From assembly GCF_041022165.1 (NCBI RefSeq), contig NZ_CP163302.1, positions 3,162,001-3,226,000 on the forward strand: 64,000 bases of DNA, read 5' to 3'. Shown in pieces: positions 26,864 through 35,657 of this stretch. Both the position numbers and the translations under genes were made by a program. Each line of letters opens with the position of its first letter. Within the stretch, counting starts at the first letter, position 1. This DNA is from Sinomonas sp. P10A9. Its GTDB lineage: Bacteria; Actinomycetota; Actinomycetes; Actinomycetales; Micrococcaceae. The notes beneath the pieces are model-generated. The model was not told the DNA's origin and ran no database searches. It was given only the letters and a program-made list of their open reading frames with translations.

Positions 26864-28203
26864 GGTCTCAAGCCTAGCTTTCTCGGGCGCTCTACCGGCG
26901 CGGTGGGGGAATCGGTGTTGGACGTGGCGGGCACGAGCGACTCGAGGATGCGGATCGCGGCGTCCGGAAGACTCGTGCCGGGGCGGTCCGTGAGGTTGGC
27001 GAGGAGCCGCACCACGAGGCGCATGAGAGGGGGCACGGGCATGCCCGTCGCGAGCGCGGCCCGCATGACGGCCGGGTGCCCGATGAGAGAGGCGAAAGCG
27101 CGGCCCAGCGTGAAGTGGCTCCCCCACTCCCGCCGCACGCGGTCGGCATAGGCATTCAGGCGACGGTCGACGTCGGCGGCATCGGGCCGCGTCCGGCCCG
27201 CCGCGCGCTGGGCTGCTGCGGCGTCCACGAGGTACTGGGCCGCGAACCTGGCCGACTCCATGGCGTAGGAGATGCCCTCGCCGTTGAACGGGCTGACCAT
27301 TCCGCCGGCGTCGCCGAGGAGGGCCATGCCGGGGACCGTGTGCGGGGTGCGGTTGAAGCCCATAGGGAGCGCCGCGCCGCGGATGGGCCCGACCTGGTTG
27401 GCCTCGGTGAAGCCCCACCCCTCCGGCATCGCGGCCGTCCACTCGCGCAGCACCTGGCGGTAGTCGAGCCTGCCGAACTCCTTGGAGGAATTCAGGATGC
27501 CCAGACCCACGTTGCACGTGCCGTCGCCCACGCCGAACACCCAGCCGTACCCGGGCAGCGGCTTGCCGTCCGCACCGGGGAGCTCGAGCCAGCCCTCCAT
27601 CCAGTCATCCTCGTGGCGGGGGCTCGTGAAGTAGGTGCGGTAGGCCACCCCGAGCGGGCGGTCATCGCGCTTGGCGAGGCCGCGGGACACGGCCGCGCGG
27701 GTCGAGTTGCCGTCGGCGGCGAGCACGAAGTCGGCGTGGAACTCCCGAGTCTCCCCGGTCTTCTTGCCGGCCTCGTCCACGAGGTGCGCCCGGGCACCCA
27801 CCACGCGGCCGCCGTCGTCCGTGATCACCTCGGTGACCGAATGCCCCTCGAGGATCTGCGCGCCCGCCGCACGCGCGTGCTCAGCGAGGGCCTCGTCGAA
27901 GCCGAGCCGCGTGCGCACGAGGCCGTAGTCCGGGAAGTCGTCCAGGTCCGGCCACGGCAGCTCGAGGCTGCGGCCGCCCGCGATGAGCCGCAGGCCGCGG
28001 TTGCGGCGCCAGCCGTCCTCGGGCGCGTGCGGGAGGCCGAGGAGCTGGACCTCGCGGACGGCTCGGGGCGTGAGCCCGTCCCCGCAGACCTTCTCGCGGG
28101 GGAAGCGGGTCTTCTCGAGGACCGTGACGGGCACGCCGGAGCGCGCGAGGTAGTGGGCTGCGGTCGAGCCGGCGGGGCCGGCTCCGATGACGAGGACTTC
28201 CAT
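26860..28203 (-). CDS. menJ: geranylgeranyl-reductase-family flavoprotein, likely menaquinone reductase MenJ
   Basis: The 447-residue FAD protein begins MEVLVIGAGPAGSTAAHYLA and has FPREKVCGDGLTPRAV, DFVLAADGNSTRAAVSRG and MALLGDAGGMVSPFNGEGIS, the signature set of the geranylgeranyl reductase family. In actinobacteria MenJ saturates one isoprene unit of menaquinone. Its place between menG and the polyprenyl synthase supports that assignment. The start sits 20 nt after the menG stop. A role in archaeal-type lipid or chlorophyll reduction is not expected here. Confidence 0.85.
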   Translation of the reverse strand: MEVLVIGAGPAGSTAAHYLARSGVPVTVLEKTRFPREKVCGDGLTPRAVREVQLLGLPHAPEDGWRRNRGLRLIAGGRSLELPWPDLDDFPDYGLVRTRLGFDEALAEHARAAGAQILEGHSVTEVITDDGGRVVGARAHLVDEAGKKTGETREFHADFVLAADGNSTRAAVSRGLAKRDDRPLGVAYRTYFTSPRHEDDWMEGWLELPGADGKPLPGYGWVFGVGDGTCNVGLGILNSSKEFGRLDYRQVLREWTAAMPEGWGFTEANQVGPIRGAALPMGFNRTPHTVPGMALLGDAGGMVSPFNGEGISYAMESARFAAQYLVDAAAAQRAAGRTRPDAADVDRRLNAYADRVRREWGSHFTLGRAFASLIGHPAVMRAALATGMPVPPLMRLVVRLLANLTDRPGTSLPDAAIRILESLVPATSNTDSPTAPVERPRKLGLRP

Positions 28204-28222
28204 ACCGGACGTGGGCTGGCCG

Positions 28223-29014
28223 TCAGTACCCCGCCGTGCGGCGGGCACGGCGGAGCTTGGCAGGCAGCATTCCGCCCGGGGCGTGGGAAGGATCGTGTGC
28301 AGCGGGCTTGTGGGCCCGGTGCACGGCGACGATCCCGCCGGAGAGGTTGCGGTAGGTGACGTCGCCCCAGCCTGCGTCGGCGAGCCACGCGGCGAGGTTG
28401 TCCTGGTCCGGCCACGCGCGGATCGACTCGGCGAGGTACACATAGGCGTCCGGGTTCGAGGACGCACGGCGGGCCACCTCGGGGAGCGCGCGCATGAGGT
28501 ACTCGATGTACATGGTGCGCCAGAGCGGGTTGGTCGGCGTCGAGAACTCCGCGATGACGATGCGCCCGCCCGGCTTTGCCACGCGCAGCATCTCGCTCAG
28601 GGCCTTCTTCGGGTCGTTGACGTTGCGCAGGCCGAAGCTGATCGTGACGGCGTCGAAGGAGTTGTCCGCGAAGGGCAGGTTCGTCGCGTCCCCGGCGATG
28701 AAGTCGATGTCGGGACGGCGGCGCTTGCCCACACGCAGCATGCCTAGGGAGAAGTCGCACGCGACGACGTCCACACCCGCGTCGGCGTAGGGCTCGGACG
28801 AGGTTCCCGTCCCGGCGGCGAGGTCGAGGACGCGCTGTCCCGGGGCGGCGTCGACCGCGTCCAGCACGATCTTGCGCCACCGGCGCGTCTGGCCGAGCGA
28901 GAGGAGGTCATTCATGACGTCGTATCGGGGCGCCACCTCGTCGAACATGGTGGCGACCTCGTCGGGCCGCTTCTGGAGGGTTGCCCTCTTGCCTGCGCTG
29001 CTCACCCGCACCAT
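28223..29014 (-). CDS. menG: demethylmenaquinone methyltransferase
   Basis: The 263-residue UbiE/MenG-type class I methyltransferase has [25 protein letters not shown] motif [16 protein letters not shown], and [20 protein letters not shown]. It methylates demethylmenaquinone, the last step of menaquinone synthesis. ATG at 29014 fits the family N-terminus, with a GTG at 29005 possible. A basic Arg/Lys tail (AKLRRARR) ends the protein. It is divergent from menF and heads the menG-menJ-polyprenyl synthase operon. Confidence 0.92.
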   Translation of the reverse strand: MVRVSSAGKRATLQKRPDEVATMFDEVAPRYDVMNDLLSLGQTRRWRKIVLDAVDAAPGQRVLDLAAGTGTSSEPYADAGVDVVACDFSLGMLRVGKRRRPDIDFIAGDATNLPFADNSFDAVTISFGLRNVNDPKKALSEMLRVAKPGGRIVIAEFSTPTNPLWRTMYIEYLMRALPEVARRASSNPDAYVYLAESIRAWPDQDNLAAWLADAGWGDVTYRNLSGGIVAVHRAHKPAAHDPSHAPGGMLPAKLRRARRTAGY

Positions 29015-29243
29015 TCTGCCAAACTTCAGAACCGCAGAAGGACCTTCGGCGCACCGAGCCGCGTCCTCCGCTGCGCGGAAGGCACCAGCCACCTCCTTGG
29101 CCGCAGAATTACCCACCAGCGACGGCCCGACGTCGGGGCCCGGGCCTGCACGGCATGCCCGGATGGCGTCCTGCCGTCTCCCGCGGCGCGCAAGCAGCGC
29201 ACGCCGTCGGCCACGTGTCCCGACCGCGTACTCTTGATCCATC

Positions 29244-30665
29244 ATGAAGCATCCCTTGCGCGCCCTCACGATCGATCTGGGCACGGTCGATCAGGGCACC
29301 GACGGTCTGGGCACCGCAGATCTGGGCACATGCCTCACCGCACCGGACGCGTACTGCTGGATTCGTCGCGGCGAGGGGCAGGTCGGATTCGGCGAGGCGG
29401 CCCGCTTCAGCGTCACCGGGCCTGAACGGTTCATCGAGGCCGAGGCGTGGTGGAAGCAGGTCACCCTCGACGCCTGCATCACCGATCCCGTGCAGCATCC
29501 CGGCACAGGCCTCCTCGCGTTCGGCAGCTTCGCGTTCTCCAAGACATCGCGCTACCTGTCGCGGCTCATCGTGCCGGAGCTCGTGATCGGCATCCGTGAT
29601 GGCCGCGGATGGGCCACGCTCGTGACCAACGACGGCCGCGAGCCCAGCGAACCCGAGGTGCGGGCCGCCGTCGTGCGCGTGCTCGCGTCCCGCACCGGCG
29701 CGGCGGGCCAGCTTTCCGGAGGCACGACGGCGCACGCGGGCTCCGCGGGCGACGGCGCGGTCCGCGGGGGCGCCGGACCTGAGACGGCTGCGGCCGGCCA
29801 GGGGTTCCCCGAGACGACCGTGCACGGGCCAGTCACGCTCGGCCCCGGCGCGCTCGGCGAGCAGCGGTGGATGGACGCGGTCTCCGCCGGGGTCGCGAGA
29901 ATCTCTGCGGGCGATCTCGAGAAGCTCGTGCTGGCGCGGGACATCGTCGTCACGCACGGAGCTCCCATTGAGCGGCACGAGGTGCTGCGGCGGCTCGGAT
30001 CGGCGTACTGGGACACGTGGGTGTATGGCGTCGACGGGCTGGTCGGCGCGACTCCGGAGATGCTCATCCAGGTCGAGGGTCGGACGGCGCAGGCCCGCGT
30101 GCTCGCGGGCACGCTCGACCGGCGCGAGGCCAACGGCAAGGGCGAGAACTACGCCGAACGCGTCCTGGCTGGCTCGCCCAAGCAGCGGCACGAGCACGAG
30201 ATCGCGATCCAGTCGCTCACCTCGGCCCTCGAACCGTTCTCGGAGGCCATGAACGCCCACGACGAGCCGTTCATCCTCGAGCTGCCCAACGTGTTCCACC
30301 TCGCCTCGGACGTCAAGGCGGAGCTCGCCGACGTCGAGGGGCATGTGCCGACCTCTCTCGCGCTCGTCAATGCGCTGCATCCCACCGCGGCCGTGTGCGG
30401 CACGCCGACCTCGGTCGCGGGGGCGCTGATCCGGGAGCTCGAGGCCATGGACCGCGGGCCGTATGCGGGGCCCGTGGGCTGGCTCGACGCCGCCGGGAAC
30501 GGAGAATGGGGCATCGCGCTGCGCGGCGGGGTCATCGAGTCGCCGACGGCGATGCGGCTGTACGCCGGGTGCGGGATCGTCGAGGGTTCCCAGCCCGCGG
30601 TGGAGCTCGCCGAGACGTGGGCCAAGTTCCGCCCGATGCTCGAGGCCCTCGGCATCGAGCGCTAG
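29244..30665 (+). CDS. menF: isochorismate synthase
   Basis: The 473-residue chorismate-binding enzyme converts chorismate to isochorismate, the entry to menaquinone synthesis. The C-terminal half has [52 protein letters not shown] and [16 protein letters not shown], matching MenF/EntC/DhbC. An alanine/glycine-rich insertion lies near 145-195. The N-terminus carries a 15-nt tandem repeat (29274-29333) encoding four DLGT-like pentapeptides. It is divergent from menG. Siderophore-type use of isochorismate is unlikely given the neighbours. Confidence 0.9.
   Translation: MKHPLRALTIDLGTVDQGTDGLGTADLGTCLTAPDAYCWIRRGEGQVGFGEAARFSVTGPERFIEAEAWWKQVTLDACITDPVQHPGTGLLAFGSFAFSKTSRYLSRLIVPELVIGIRDGRGWATLVTNDGREPSEPEVRAAVVRVLASRTGAAGQLSGGTTAHAGSAGDGAVRGGAGPETAAAGQGFPETTVHGPVTLGPGALGEQRWMDAVSAGVARISAGDLEKLVLARDIVVTHGAPIERHEVLRRLGSAYWDTWVYGVDGLVGATPEMLIQVEGRTAQARVLAGTLDRREANGKGENYAERVLAGSPKQRHEHEIAIQSLTSALEPFSEAMNAHDEPFILELPNVFHLASDVKAELADVEGHVPTSLALVNALHPTAAVCGTPTSVAGALIRELEAMDRGPYAGPVGWLDAAGNGEWGIALRGGVIESPTAMRLYAGCGIVEGSQPAVELAETWAKFRPMLEALGIER
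29274..29333 (+). repeat. 15-nt tandem repeat in the menF N-terminus
   Basis: Four units start at 29274, 29289, 29304 and 29319, with consensus GATCTGGGCACCGNC. They encode [15 protein letters not shown] and DLGTC in frame just after the start codon. Confidence 0.75.
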
Positions 30666-30771
30666 CGCCAGAGACCCCGCAACCCGACGCCCCACAACCC
30701 GACGCCAGAGACCCCACAACGGATCAGTTCCGTTGCGGGGTCTCTGGCGAGCCGTTGCGGGGTCTCTGGTC
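30666..30771. terminator. hairpin-forming repeat cluster between convergent genes
   Basis: Copies of GAGACCCCRCAAC lie on one side and copies of GTTGCGGGGTCTCTGG on the other. The inner pair (30704-30723 and 30729-30748) forms a 20-bp stem with one mismatch and a 5-nt loop, a strong bidirectional terminator between menF and the amino-acid importer. A further right-hand copy starts at 30754, 22 nt after the first. Related units recur at 33.8 and 60.5 kb. Confidence 0.75.
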
Positions 30772-31578
30772 TTAGAGGACCTTGCTCAGGAACGCCTGGG
30801 TCCGCTCGTGCTGCGGATTGGCGATGACGTCGCGGGGGTTGCCCGACTCGACGACGACGCCGCCGTCCATGAAGGTCAGGGTGTCCCCGACCTCTCGGGC
30901 GAACCCGATCTCGTGCGTCACGACGATCATGGTCATACCAGACTTCGCGAGGTCCTTCATGACGTTGAGCACATCGCCGACGAGCTCGGGATCCAGGGCC
31001 GAGGTGGGCTCGTCGAAGAGCATGAGCTCGGGATCCATCGCCAGGGCCCGGGCGATCGCCACACGCTGCTGCTGGCCGCCGGAGAGCTGGGCCGGGTAGT
31101 GCCCGGCCCGCTCTGACAGACCGACCCGGTCGAGGAGCTCGAGGCCCCGCTTGCGGGCGGCAGCCCGGTCCTGGCCCTTGACCTGGATCGGGGCCTCGAT
31201 GACGTTCTCGAGGGCGGTCTTGTGGCCGAACAGATTGAAGCGCTGGAACACCATGCCGATGTTGCGTCGCTGGCGGGCGATGTCCTTGACCGTGAGCTCG
31301 TGGAGCTTGCCGCCGTGCTCGCGGTAGCCGATGAGCTCGCCGTCGACCGCAATCCGGCCGGCGCTGATCGTCTCGAGGTGGTTGATGCAGCGCAGGAGGG
31401 TGGACTTGCCGGACCCGGAGGGTCCGATGAGCACCGCCACCTCGCCGGACTTGACGCTCATGTCGATCCCGCGCAGCACGTGGTGCTGGCCGAAGTACTT
31501 GTGCACGCCCTCGATCCGGACGAGTTCCCTGGCCCCGGGACGGAGGCGTTTTGTGTTCTCGGGAGCTGGTGCGCTCAT
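30772..31578 (-). CDS. polar amino-acid ABC transporter ATP-binding protein
   Basis: The 268-residue ATPase has Walker [21 protein letters not shown] (the CINHLE extension is typical of GlnQ/HisP-type), Q-loop [18 protein letters not shown], signature [15 protein letters not shown], Walker [15 protein letters not shown] and switch [12 protein letters not shown]. It partners the permease whose stop overlaps its ATG by 4 nt. It is last in the binding-protein, permease, ATPase operon. Confidence 0.93.
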   Translation of the reverse strand: MSAPAPENTKRLRPGARELVRIEGVHKYFGQHHVLRGIDMSVKSGEVAVLIGPSGSGKSTLLRCINHLETISAGRIAVDGELIGYREHGGKLHELTVKDIARQRRNIGMVFQRFNLFGHKTALENVIEAPIQVKGQDRAAARKRGLELLDRVGLSERAGHYPAQLSGGQQQRVAIARALAMDPELMLFDEPTSALDPELVGDVLNVMKDLAKSGMTMIVVTHEIGFAREVGDTLTFMDGGVVVESGNPRDVIANPQHERTQAFLSKVL

Positions 31579-32585
31579 CGTCCGCTCTCCTCGATGTCCT
31601 TGCCGGCCACGGTCGGGCCGCCGGGCATGGTCTGCGATGCGGGACCCAAGCCTGCCCCGGCGGCCTTGGCCGCCGCCGCGTTGACCGGGGCCTGGGCGAG
31701 GTTGTCCACGCCCTTGCCGTAGTACTTCTCGATGTAGTGCTGGCCCACCATGAGAACGCTCGTGACCAGCAGGTACCAGAAGGCCGCAACGATGAGCAGT
31801 GGAATCGGCAGGTACGTGCGGTTGGCCAGGGTGTTCGAGACGAACGTCAGGTCCAGGGTGAACGGCACGGCCAGGACGAGGGAGGTCGTCTTGAGCATGC
31901 CGATCGTCTCGTTACCCGTCGGCGGCACGATGATGCGCATGGCCTGGGGAAGGATGATGCGCCACATGATCTTGCCGTTGCGCATCCCGAGGGCCTCGGC
32001 GGCCTCCATCTGGCCCTTGTCCACGGACTTCAGGCCGGCACGGAAGATCTCCGCCAGGTACGCGGACTCGTTGAGGCCCAAGCCCAGCACGGCCGCCCAG
32101 AACGCGTTCAGCAGGTCCTGCGTCGTGAAGGCGAACAGCTCTGGGCCGAACGGCACCCCAACGCTCAGCTTCGGGTAGAGCACCGAGACCAGGCCCCAGA
32201 AGATCAGCTGGGTGTACACCGGGGTGCCGCGGAAGAACCACACCCAGAACCAGGCAGACCAGCGGAAGATCGGGTTGTCCGACTGCCGCATGAACGCCAG
32301 AAGGATCGCCAGCACGATCGCAATCACCATCGACAGGACCGTCAGGAGCAGCGTCCAGCCCACGCCCCGGATGATGTTCACATCCAGGACGTACAGCGCG
32401 AACGTGTCCCAGTGGAAGTTCGGGTTCGTCGCAAGGCTCTGGACGGTCAGGGCCACGAGGATCAGGATGACGGCAGCGCCGACCCACCGCCACGGGTGGC
32501 GCACCGGGACAGCCTTGAGCAGCTCCGGCGCGCCGCCCTTCACGGCCTCAGGGGTTTCCATCCGATGTGTAGTCATGGTGGTCAC
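31575..32585 (-). CDS. polar amino-acid ABC transporter permease
   Basis: The 336-residue protein has a hydrophobic helix at about 35-52 ([17 protein letters not shown]), then the HisM/GlnP-type permease domain with [35 protein letters not shown] and the EAA-like loop [20 protein letters not shown]. It is a single permease gene, so it probably homodimerises. It starts at GTG 32585 overlapping the binding-protein stop, or at ATG 32576. The C-terminal 45 residues are Ala/Gly/Pro-rich and cytosolic. Confidence 0.92.
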   Translation of the reverse strand: MTTMTTHRMETPEAVKGGAPELLKAVPVRHPWRWVGAAVILILVALTVQSLATNPNFHWDTFALYVLDVNIIRGVGWTLLLTVLSMVIAIVLAILLAFMRQSDNPIFRWSAWFWVWFFRGTPVYTQLIFWGLVSVLYPKLSVGVPFGPELFAFTTQDLLNAFWAAVLGLGLNESAYLAEIFRAGLKSVDKGQMEAAEALGMRNGKIMWRIILPQAMRIIVPPTGNETIGMLKTTSLVLAVPFTLDLTFVSNTLANRTYLPIPLLIVAAFWYLLVTSVLMVGQHYIEKYYGKGVDNLAQAPVNAAAAKAAGAGLGPASQTMPGGPTVAGKDIEESGR

Positions 32586-33520
32586 GAGGAAACAGACGGG
32601 TTGACTTCAGACTTCGTGACGGCGCCGTCGGAGTTGTTCCACCCGTCGAGGATCTTCTTGTAGCTGCCGTCGGCGATGAGCTTGGTCATCGTCTTCTGGA
32701 TCAGGTCGGCCAGCGCGGTGTCGCCCTTGGCAACGGCAATGCCCTCAGGCGCGACCTCAGTGGTCTCGCCGACCTTCTCGAGCGAGCCGTTCGTCTGCTG
32801 GATGGCGTAGGCGACCACGGGCGAGTCTGCGGACATCGCGTCAATGGCGCCGTTGACGAGACGGGTGTTGAGGTCCGTCTGCTTATCGAGGGTCACGATG
32901 TTGATCGCCGTCTTGCCGCCGGCCGTGCACTTGTCACTGAGGGCCTTGACCTCGTCGGCCTCGGTGGTTCCGGTCTGGACGCCGATGGACTTCCCGCACA
33001 CGTCATCGGTCGAGAACTTCTTCGGGTTGCCCTTCTGGACGGCCCACGAGACGCCGGCGTTGAAGTAGCTCACGAAGTTGACCGCCTGAAGACGCTCCTT
33101 CGTGATCGTGAAGGAGCTGATGCCGAGGTCGTACTTCGGGCCGAGCGCCGGGAGGATGCCGGTGAACTCCGCAGTCTGGACGTCGGCCTTGAGGCCCAGC
33201 GTCGCGGCGATCGCCTTGGCGATGTCCACGTCGTAGCCCATCGCGGTGTGGTTGTCCGCACCGCCCAGGAACTCCGCCGGGGCATACGTCGTGTCGGAGC
33301 CGATCACGAGGGTGCCCTTGGACTTGATCGCGGCAGGGACCTGCGAAGCGAGCGAGTCGTCCTTGGCCACGCTGCTCGGGTCGAACGAGGCCGCCGCGGA
33401 GGACGTGCCTGAGGGCTTAGCGCCGCCGGTCTCGGAGGCGTTCGTGCAGGCGGTGAGTGCCAGAGCGCCGACAGCGAGGACGGTTGCGCCCTTGGCCGCG
33501 AGCTTCGCGGAGAAAGTCAT
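32582..33520 (-). CDS. amino-acid ABC transporter substrate-binding lipoprotein
   Basis: The 312-residue lipoprotein has a signal peptide with lipobox LTAC (Cys at about 25), then a Ser/Ala-rich linker. The SBP family 3 fold starts GTLVIGSDTTYAPAEF, with AMGYDVDIAKAIAATLGLK and YDLGISSFTITKERLQAVNFV. It binds a polar amino acid outside the membrane and delivers it to the permease. Ligand specificity is unknown. It is first in a three-gene operon. TTGACA lies about 20 nt upstream of the start on the coding strand, possibly part of the promoter. Confidence 0.92.
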   Translation of the reverse strand: MTFSAKLAAKGATVLAVGALALTACTNASETGGAKPSGTSSAAASFDPSSVAKDDSLASQVPAAIKSKGTLVIGSDTTYAPAEFLGGADNHTAMGYDVDIAKAIAATLGLKADVQTAEFTGILPALGPKYDLGISSFTITKERLQAVNFVSYFNAGVSWAVQKGNPKKFSTDDVCGKSIGVQTGTTEADEVKALSDKCTAGGKTAINIVTLDKQTDLNTRLVNGAIDAMSADSPVVAYAIQQTNGSLEKVGETTEVAPEGIAVAKGDTALADLIQKTMTKLIADGSYKKILDGWNNSDGAVTKSEVNPSVSS

Positions 33521-33866
33521 ATCTCTGCCTTTACTTGTGAGGTATATGTCAAGAGTGCTAGTGCGACGTCCAATCCTACCCCTGCCACCGGCCGGATGAG
33601 ATGTGCATCACAGGCAACTTCTGTTTCACTATTGGACAACATGCAGGCGAGGGAATCAAGCCCCGAAGGCCGGCGTGCCGTCCGGGATGACAGACGATGC
33701 CCCACACCTCCCACCAGACCCACCAGATGCAGGGTCACCTCCCTGCGATGCGGGGTCACCTTTCTAAAGCAGAGAACGCCCGTCCTAGACACGTGCCCCC
33801 GCAACATTGAGAAGTGACTCCGCAAGGTTGACACCTGACCCCGCAACGCCGAGAGGTGACCCCTCA
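33521..33866. repeat. 346-nt region with the importer promoter and a 21-nt array
   Basis: The half near 33521-33600 precedes the importer operon and should carry its promoter. From 33732 to menD a 21-nt period runs. GGGTCACC units start at 33732 and 33753; units of the form GACCCCGCAACRYTGAGA follow at 33795, 33816 and 33837, and a partial unit runs into the menD stop. The array joins the GGTGAC core of the 6.0 and 54-kb arrays to the CCCCGCAAC core of the 30.7 and 60.5-kb arrays. No gene is seen. Confidence 0.7.
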
Positions 33867-35561
33867 TCAGGAGGTGACGCCCACGGCGTCTGCCACCGCC
33901 GCGCGGATCCGGGCGTGCAATCCGCGCAGCCCGGTTCTGTCCACTCGCGCCTCGACGATCTCGCGCCCCGCCCGCCGGGGAGCCGACAGCGCGGCCGCGG
34001 CCTCCGCCGTCGTGCGCACGATCGTGTGCCGTATCCCGTACGCCGCGGCGAGCGCGCGGAGGTCGGCACGGTGGGGCGTGCCGAAGAGCCGTTCGACGGC
34101 GGCCGCCGCGCCCGGCCGGCCGGGCTCGCCGCCCACCCGTCCGTGTTCGAGGATGCCGAAGATCGCCCCGCCGGCGTCGTTGAGCACGACGACGCGCAGG
34201 TCGGGCTCCGCTTCCCCCTCGCCGAGGAGCAGCCCGCCGGCGTCGTGCAGGAGCGTGACGTCGCCGAGGAACACCGTGGTCTCGACGCGGCGGCCGAGCC
34301 AGAGTCCGGTGGCCGTGGACACCGTCCCGTCGATGCCGGCGAGGCCGCGGTTGGCGAACACGCGCGCCCAGGGCAGGGTGGGCGGGGCCGCGGCGAGGTC
34401 GGCGTCCCGGATCCCGTTGGAGGAACCGAGCATGAGCTGGCCCCTCGCACTCTGCCACACGAGCTGGGCCAGGCGCGGGCCGCTGAGCGCGGCGCCCGGG
34501 GCGCCGATGACGCGGTCCACCGCTTCCTGGGCCGCGGCACCGGCAAGCAGCCACGCGTCCAGCCAGCCCTCGGCGCCGCGGCCCGCGAAGTCGGAGAGGA
34601 CGTCGAGGTCTGCCACGAGGCGTTCGCGGCGGCGCCCCTCACGGAACCACGCCGCCGGGCGCGGGTGGTACAGGGCGGTCTGGACGCCCTCACGCGCCAG
34701 GAGCGCGGTGACCGGGCGGGAGAGCGTGGGCCGGCCGAACAGCACGACCCGCTCGATCACGTCCCCGGGCGACCCGTCCAGCAGGAGCCGGTAGGGGCCG
34801 ACGGCGTGCCCGCCGAAGCGGGCGTTGGAGCTGGGCTCGGCCAGGAGTGGAAGGCCATGCGCCGCGGCGAACGCCTCAGCGATCGGCCCGGCGGCGTGGC
34901 CCGCGAGGACCACCGTGCGCCGCGGCTCAAGCCCGCTGAGCGCCGCCACGGGCGGACGCCGGTACGCGTATTCCTGGACGGGCGGAGGGTCCCATCCGCC
35001 CAGCGGTGGCTCCCATCCGTCCTCGGGAACGAGCGGCTCGCGGAAGCACAGGTTGAGCTGGGCCGGTCCGGCGGGGACGCCCTCGAGCACCCCTGTCGCC
35101 GCGGAGACCGCCGTCCGGACGGAGGCCGACGGCGACGCGCCGGCCTCGACCGTCACGGCGAACCGCACGTGCTCGCCGAAGAGGTCGAACTGCTCCGTGG
35201 TCTGGTTGGCGCCGGTTCCGTGGAGTTCCTCGGGCCGGTCGGCGGAGAGCACGATGAGGGGGACCTCGGCATGGTTGGCCTCCATGACGGCGGGCAGGAG
35301 GTTCCCGACGGCCGAGCCGCTCGTGGTGACGACCGCCGTCGGCCGTCCCGAGGAGAGGGCCGCACCGAGAGCAGTGAAGCCGCCCGCACGCTCGTCGATC
35401 CGCACGACAAGCTCCAGATGGCCCCTCCCCTCGGCCTCTGCGAGCGCGTACGCGAGGGGTGCGCTCCGGGAGCCCGGGCACACAACAACACAGCGGACGC
35501 CGCCCGCGAGCAGTTCGGAGACTGCTTCGCGGGCGGCGTCGAGAGAACTGAGGGGACTCAC
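33867..35561 (-). CDS. menD: SEPHCHC synthase MenD
   Basis: The 564-residue ThDP enzyme joins isochorismate and 2-oxoglutarate for menaquinone synthesis. The N-terminus has VVVCPGSRSAPLAYAL and VVTTSGSAVGNLLPAVMEA, with SADRPEELHGTGANQTTEQ. The C-terminal ThDP-binding region has FLGDVTLLHDAGGLL and VVLNDAGGAIFGILEH. GTG at 35561 lies 6 nt after TACGAT on the coding strand, so the transcript is probably leaderless. Its last residues (GVTS) fall within the edge of the 21-nt repeat array. Confidence 0.92.
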   Translation of the reverse strand: MSPLSSLDAAREAVSELLAGGVRCVVVCPGSRSAPLAYALAEAEGRGHLELVVRIDERAGGFTALGAALSSGRPTAVVTTSGSAVGNLLPAVMEANHAEVPLIVLSADRPEELHGTGANQTTEQFDLFGEHVRFAVTVEAGASPSASVRTAVSAATGVLEGVPAGPAQLNLCFREPLVPEDGWEPPLGGWDPPPVQEYAYRRPPVAALSGLEPRRTVVLAGHAAGPIAEAFAAAHGLPLLAEPSSNARFGGHAVGPYRLLLDGSPGDVIERVVLFGRPTLSRPVTALLAREGVQTALYHPRPAAWFREGRRRERLVADLDVLSDFAGRGAEGWLDAWLLAGAAAQEAVDRVIGAPGAALSGPRLAQLVWQSARGQLMLGSSNGIRDADLAAAPPTLPWARVFANRGLAGIDGTVSTATGLWLGRRVETTVFLGDVTLLHDAGGLLLGEGEAEPDLRVVVLNDAGGAIFGILEHGRVGGEPGRPGAAAAVERLFGTPHRADLRALAAAYGIRHTIVRTTAEAAAALSAPRRAGREIVEARVDRTGLRGLHARIRAAVADAVGVTS

Positions 35562-35657
35562 CTCCCCATCGTAGGGACTTGCGGCCCTTCCGAGCCGCGC
35601 AGCACGACGATCCGGCGCGCTCCTTGGTCTGTCGGATGCTGCTGGCAGACTGGTCCC

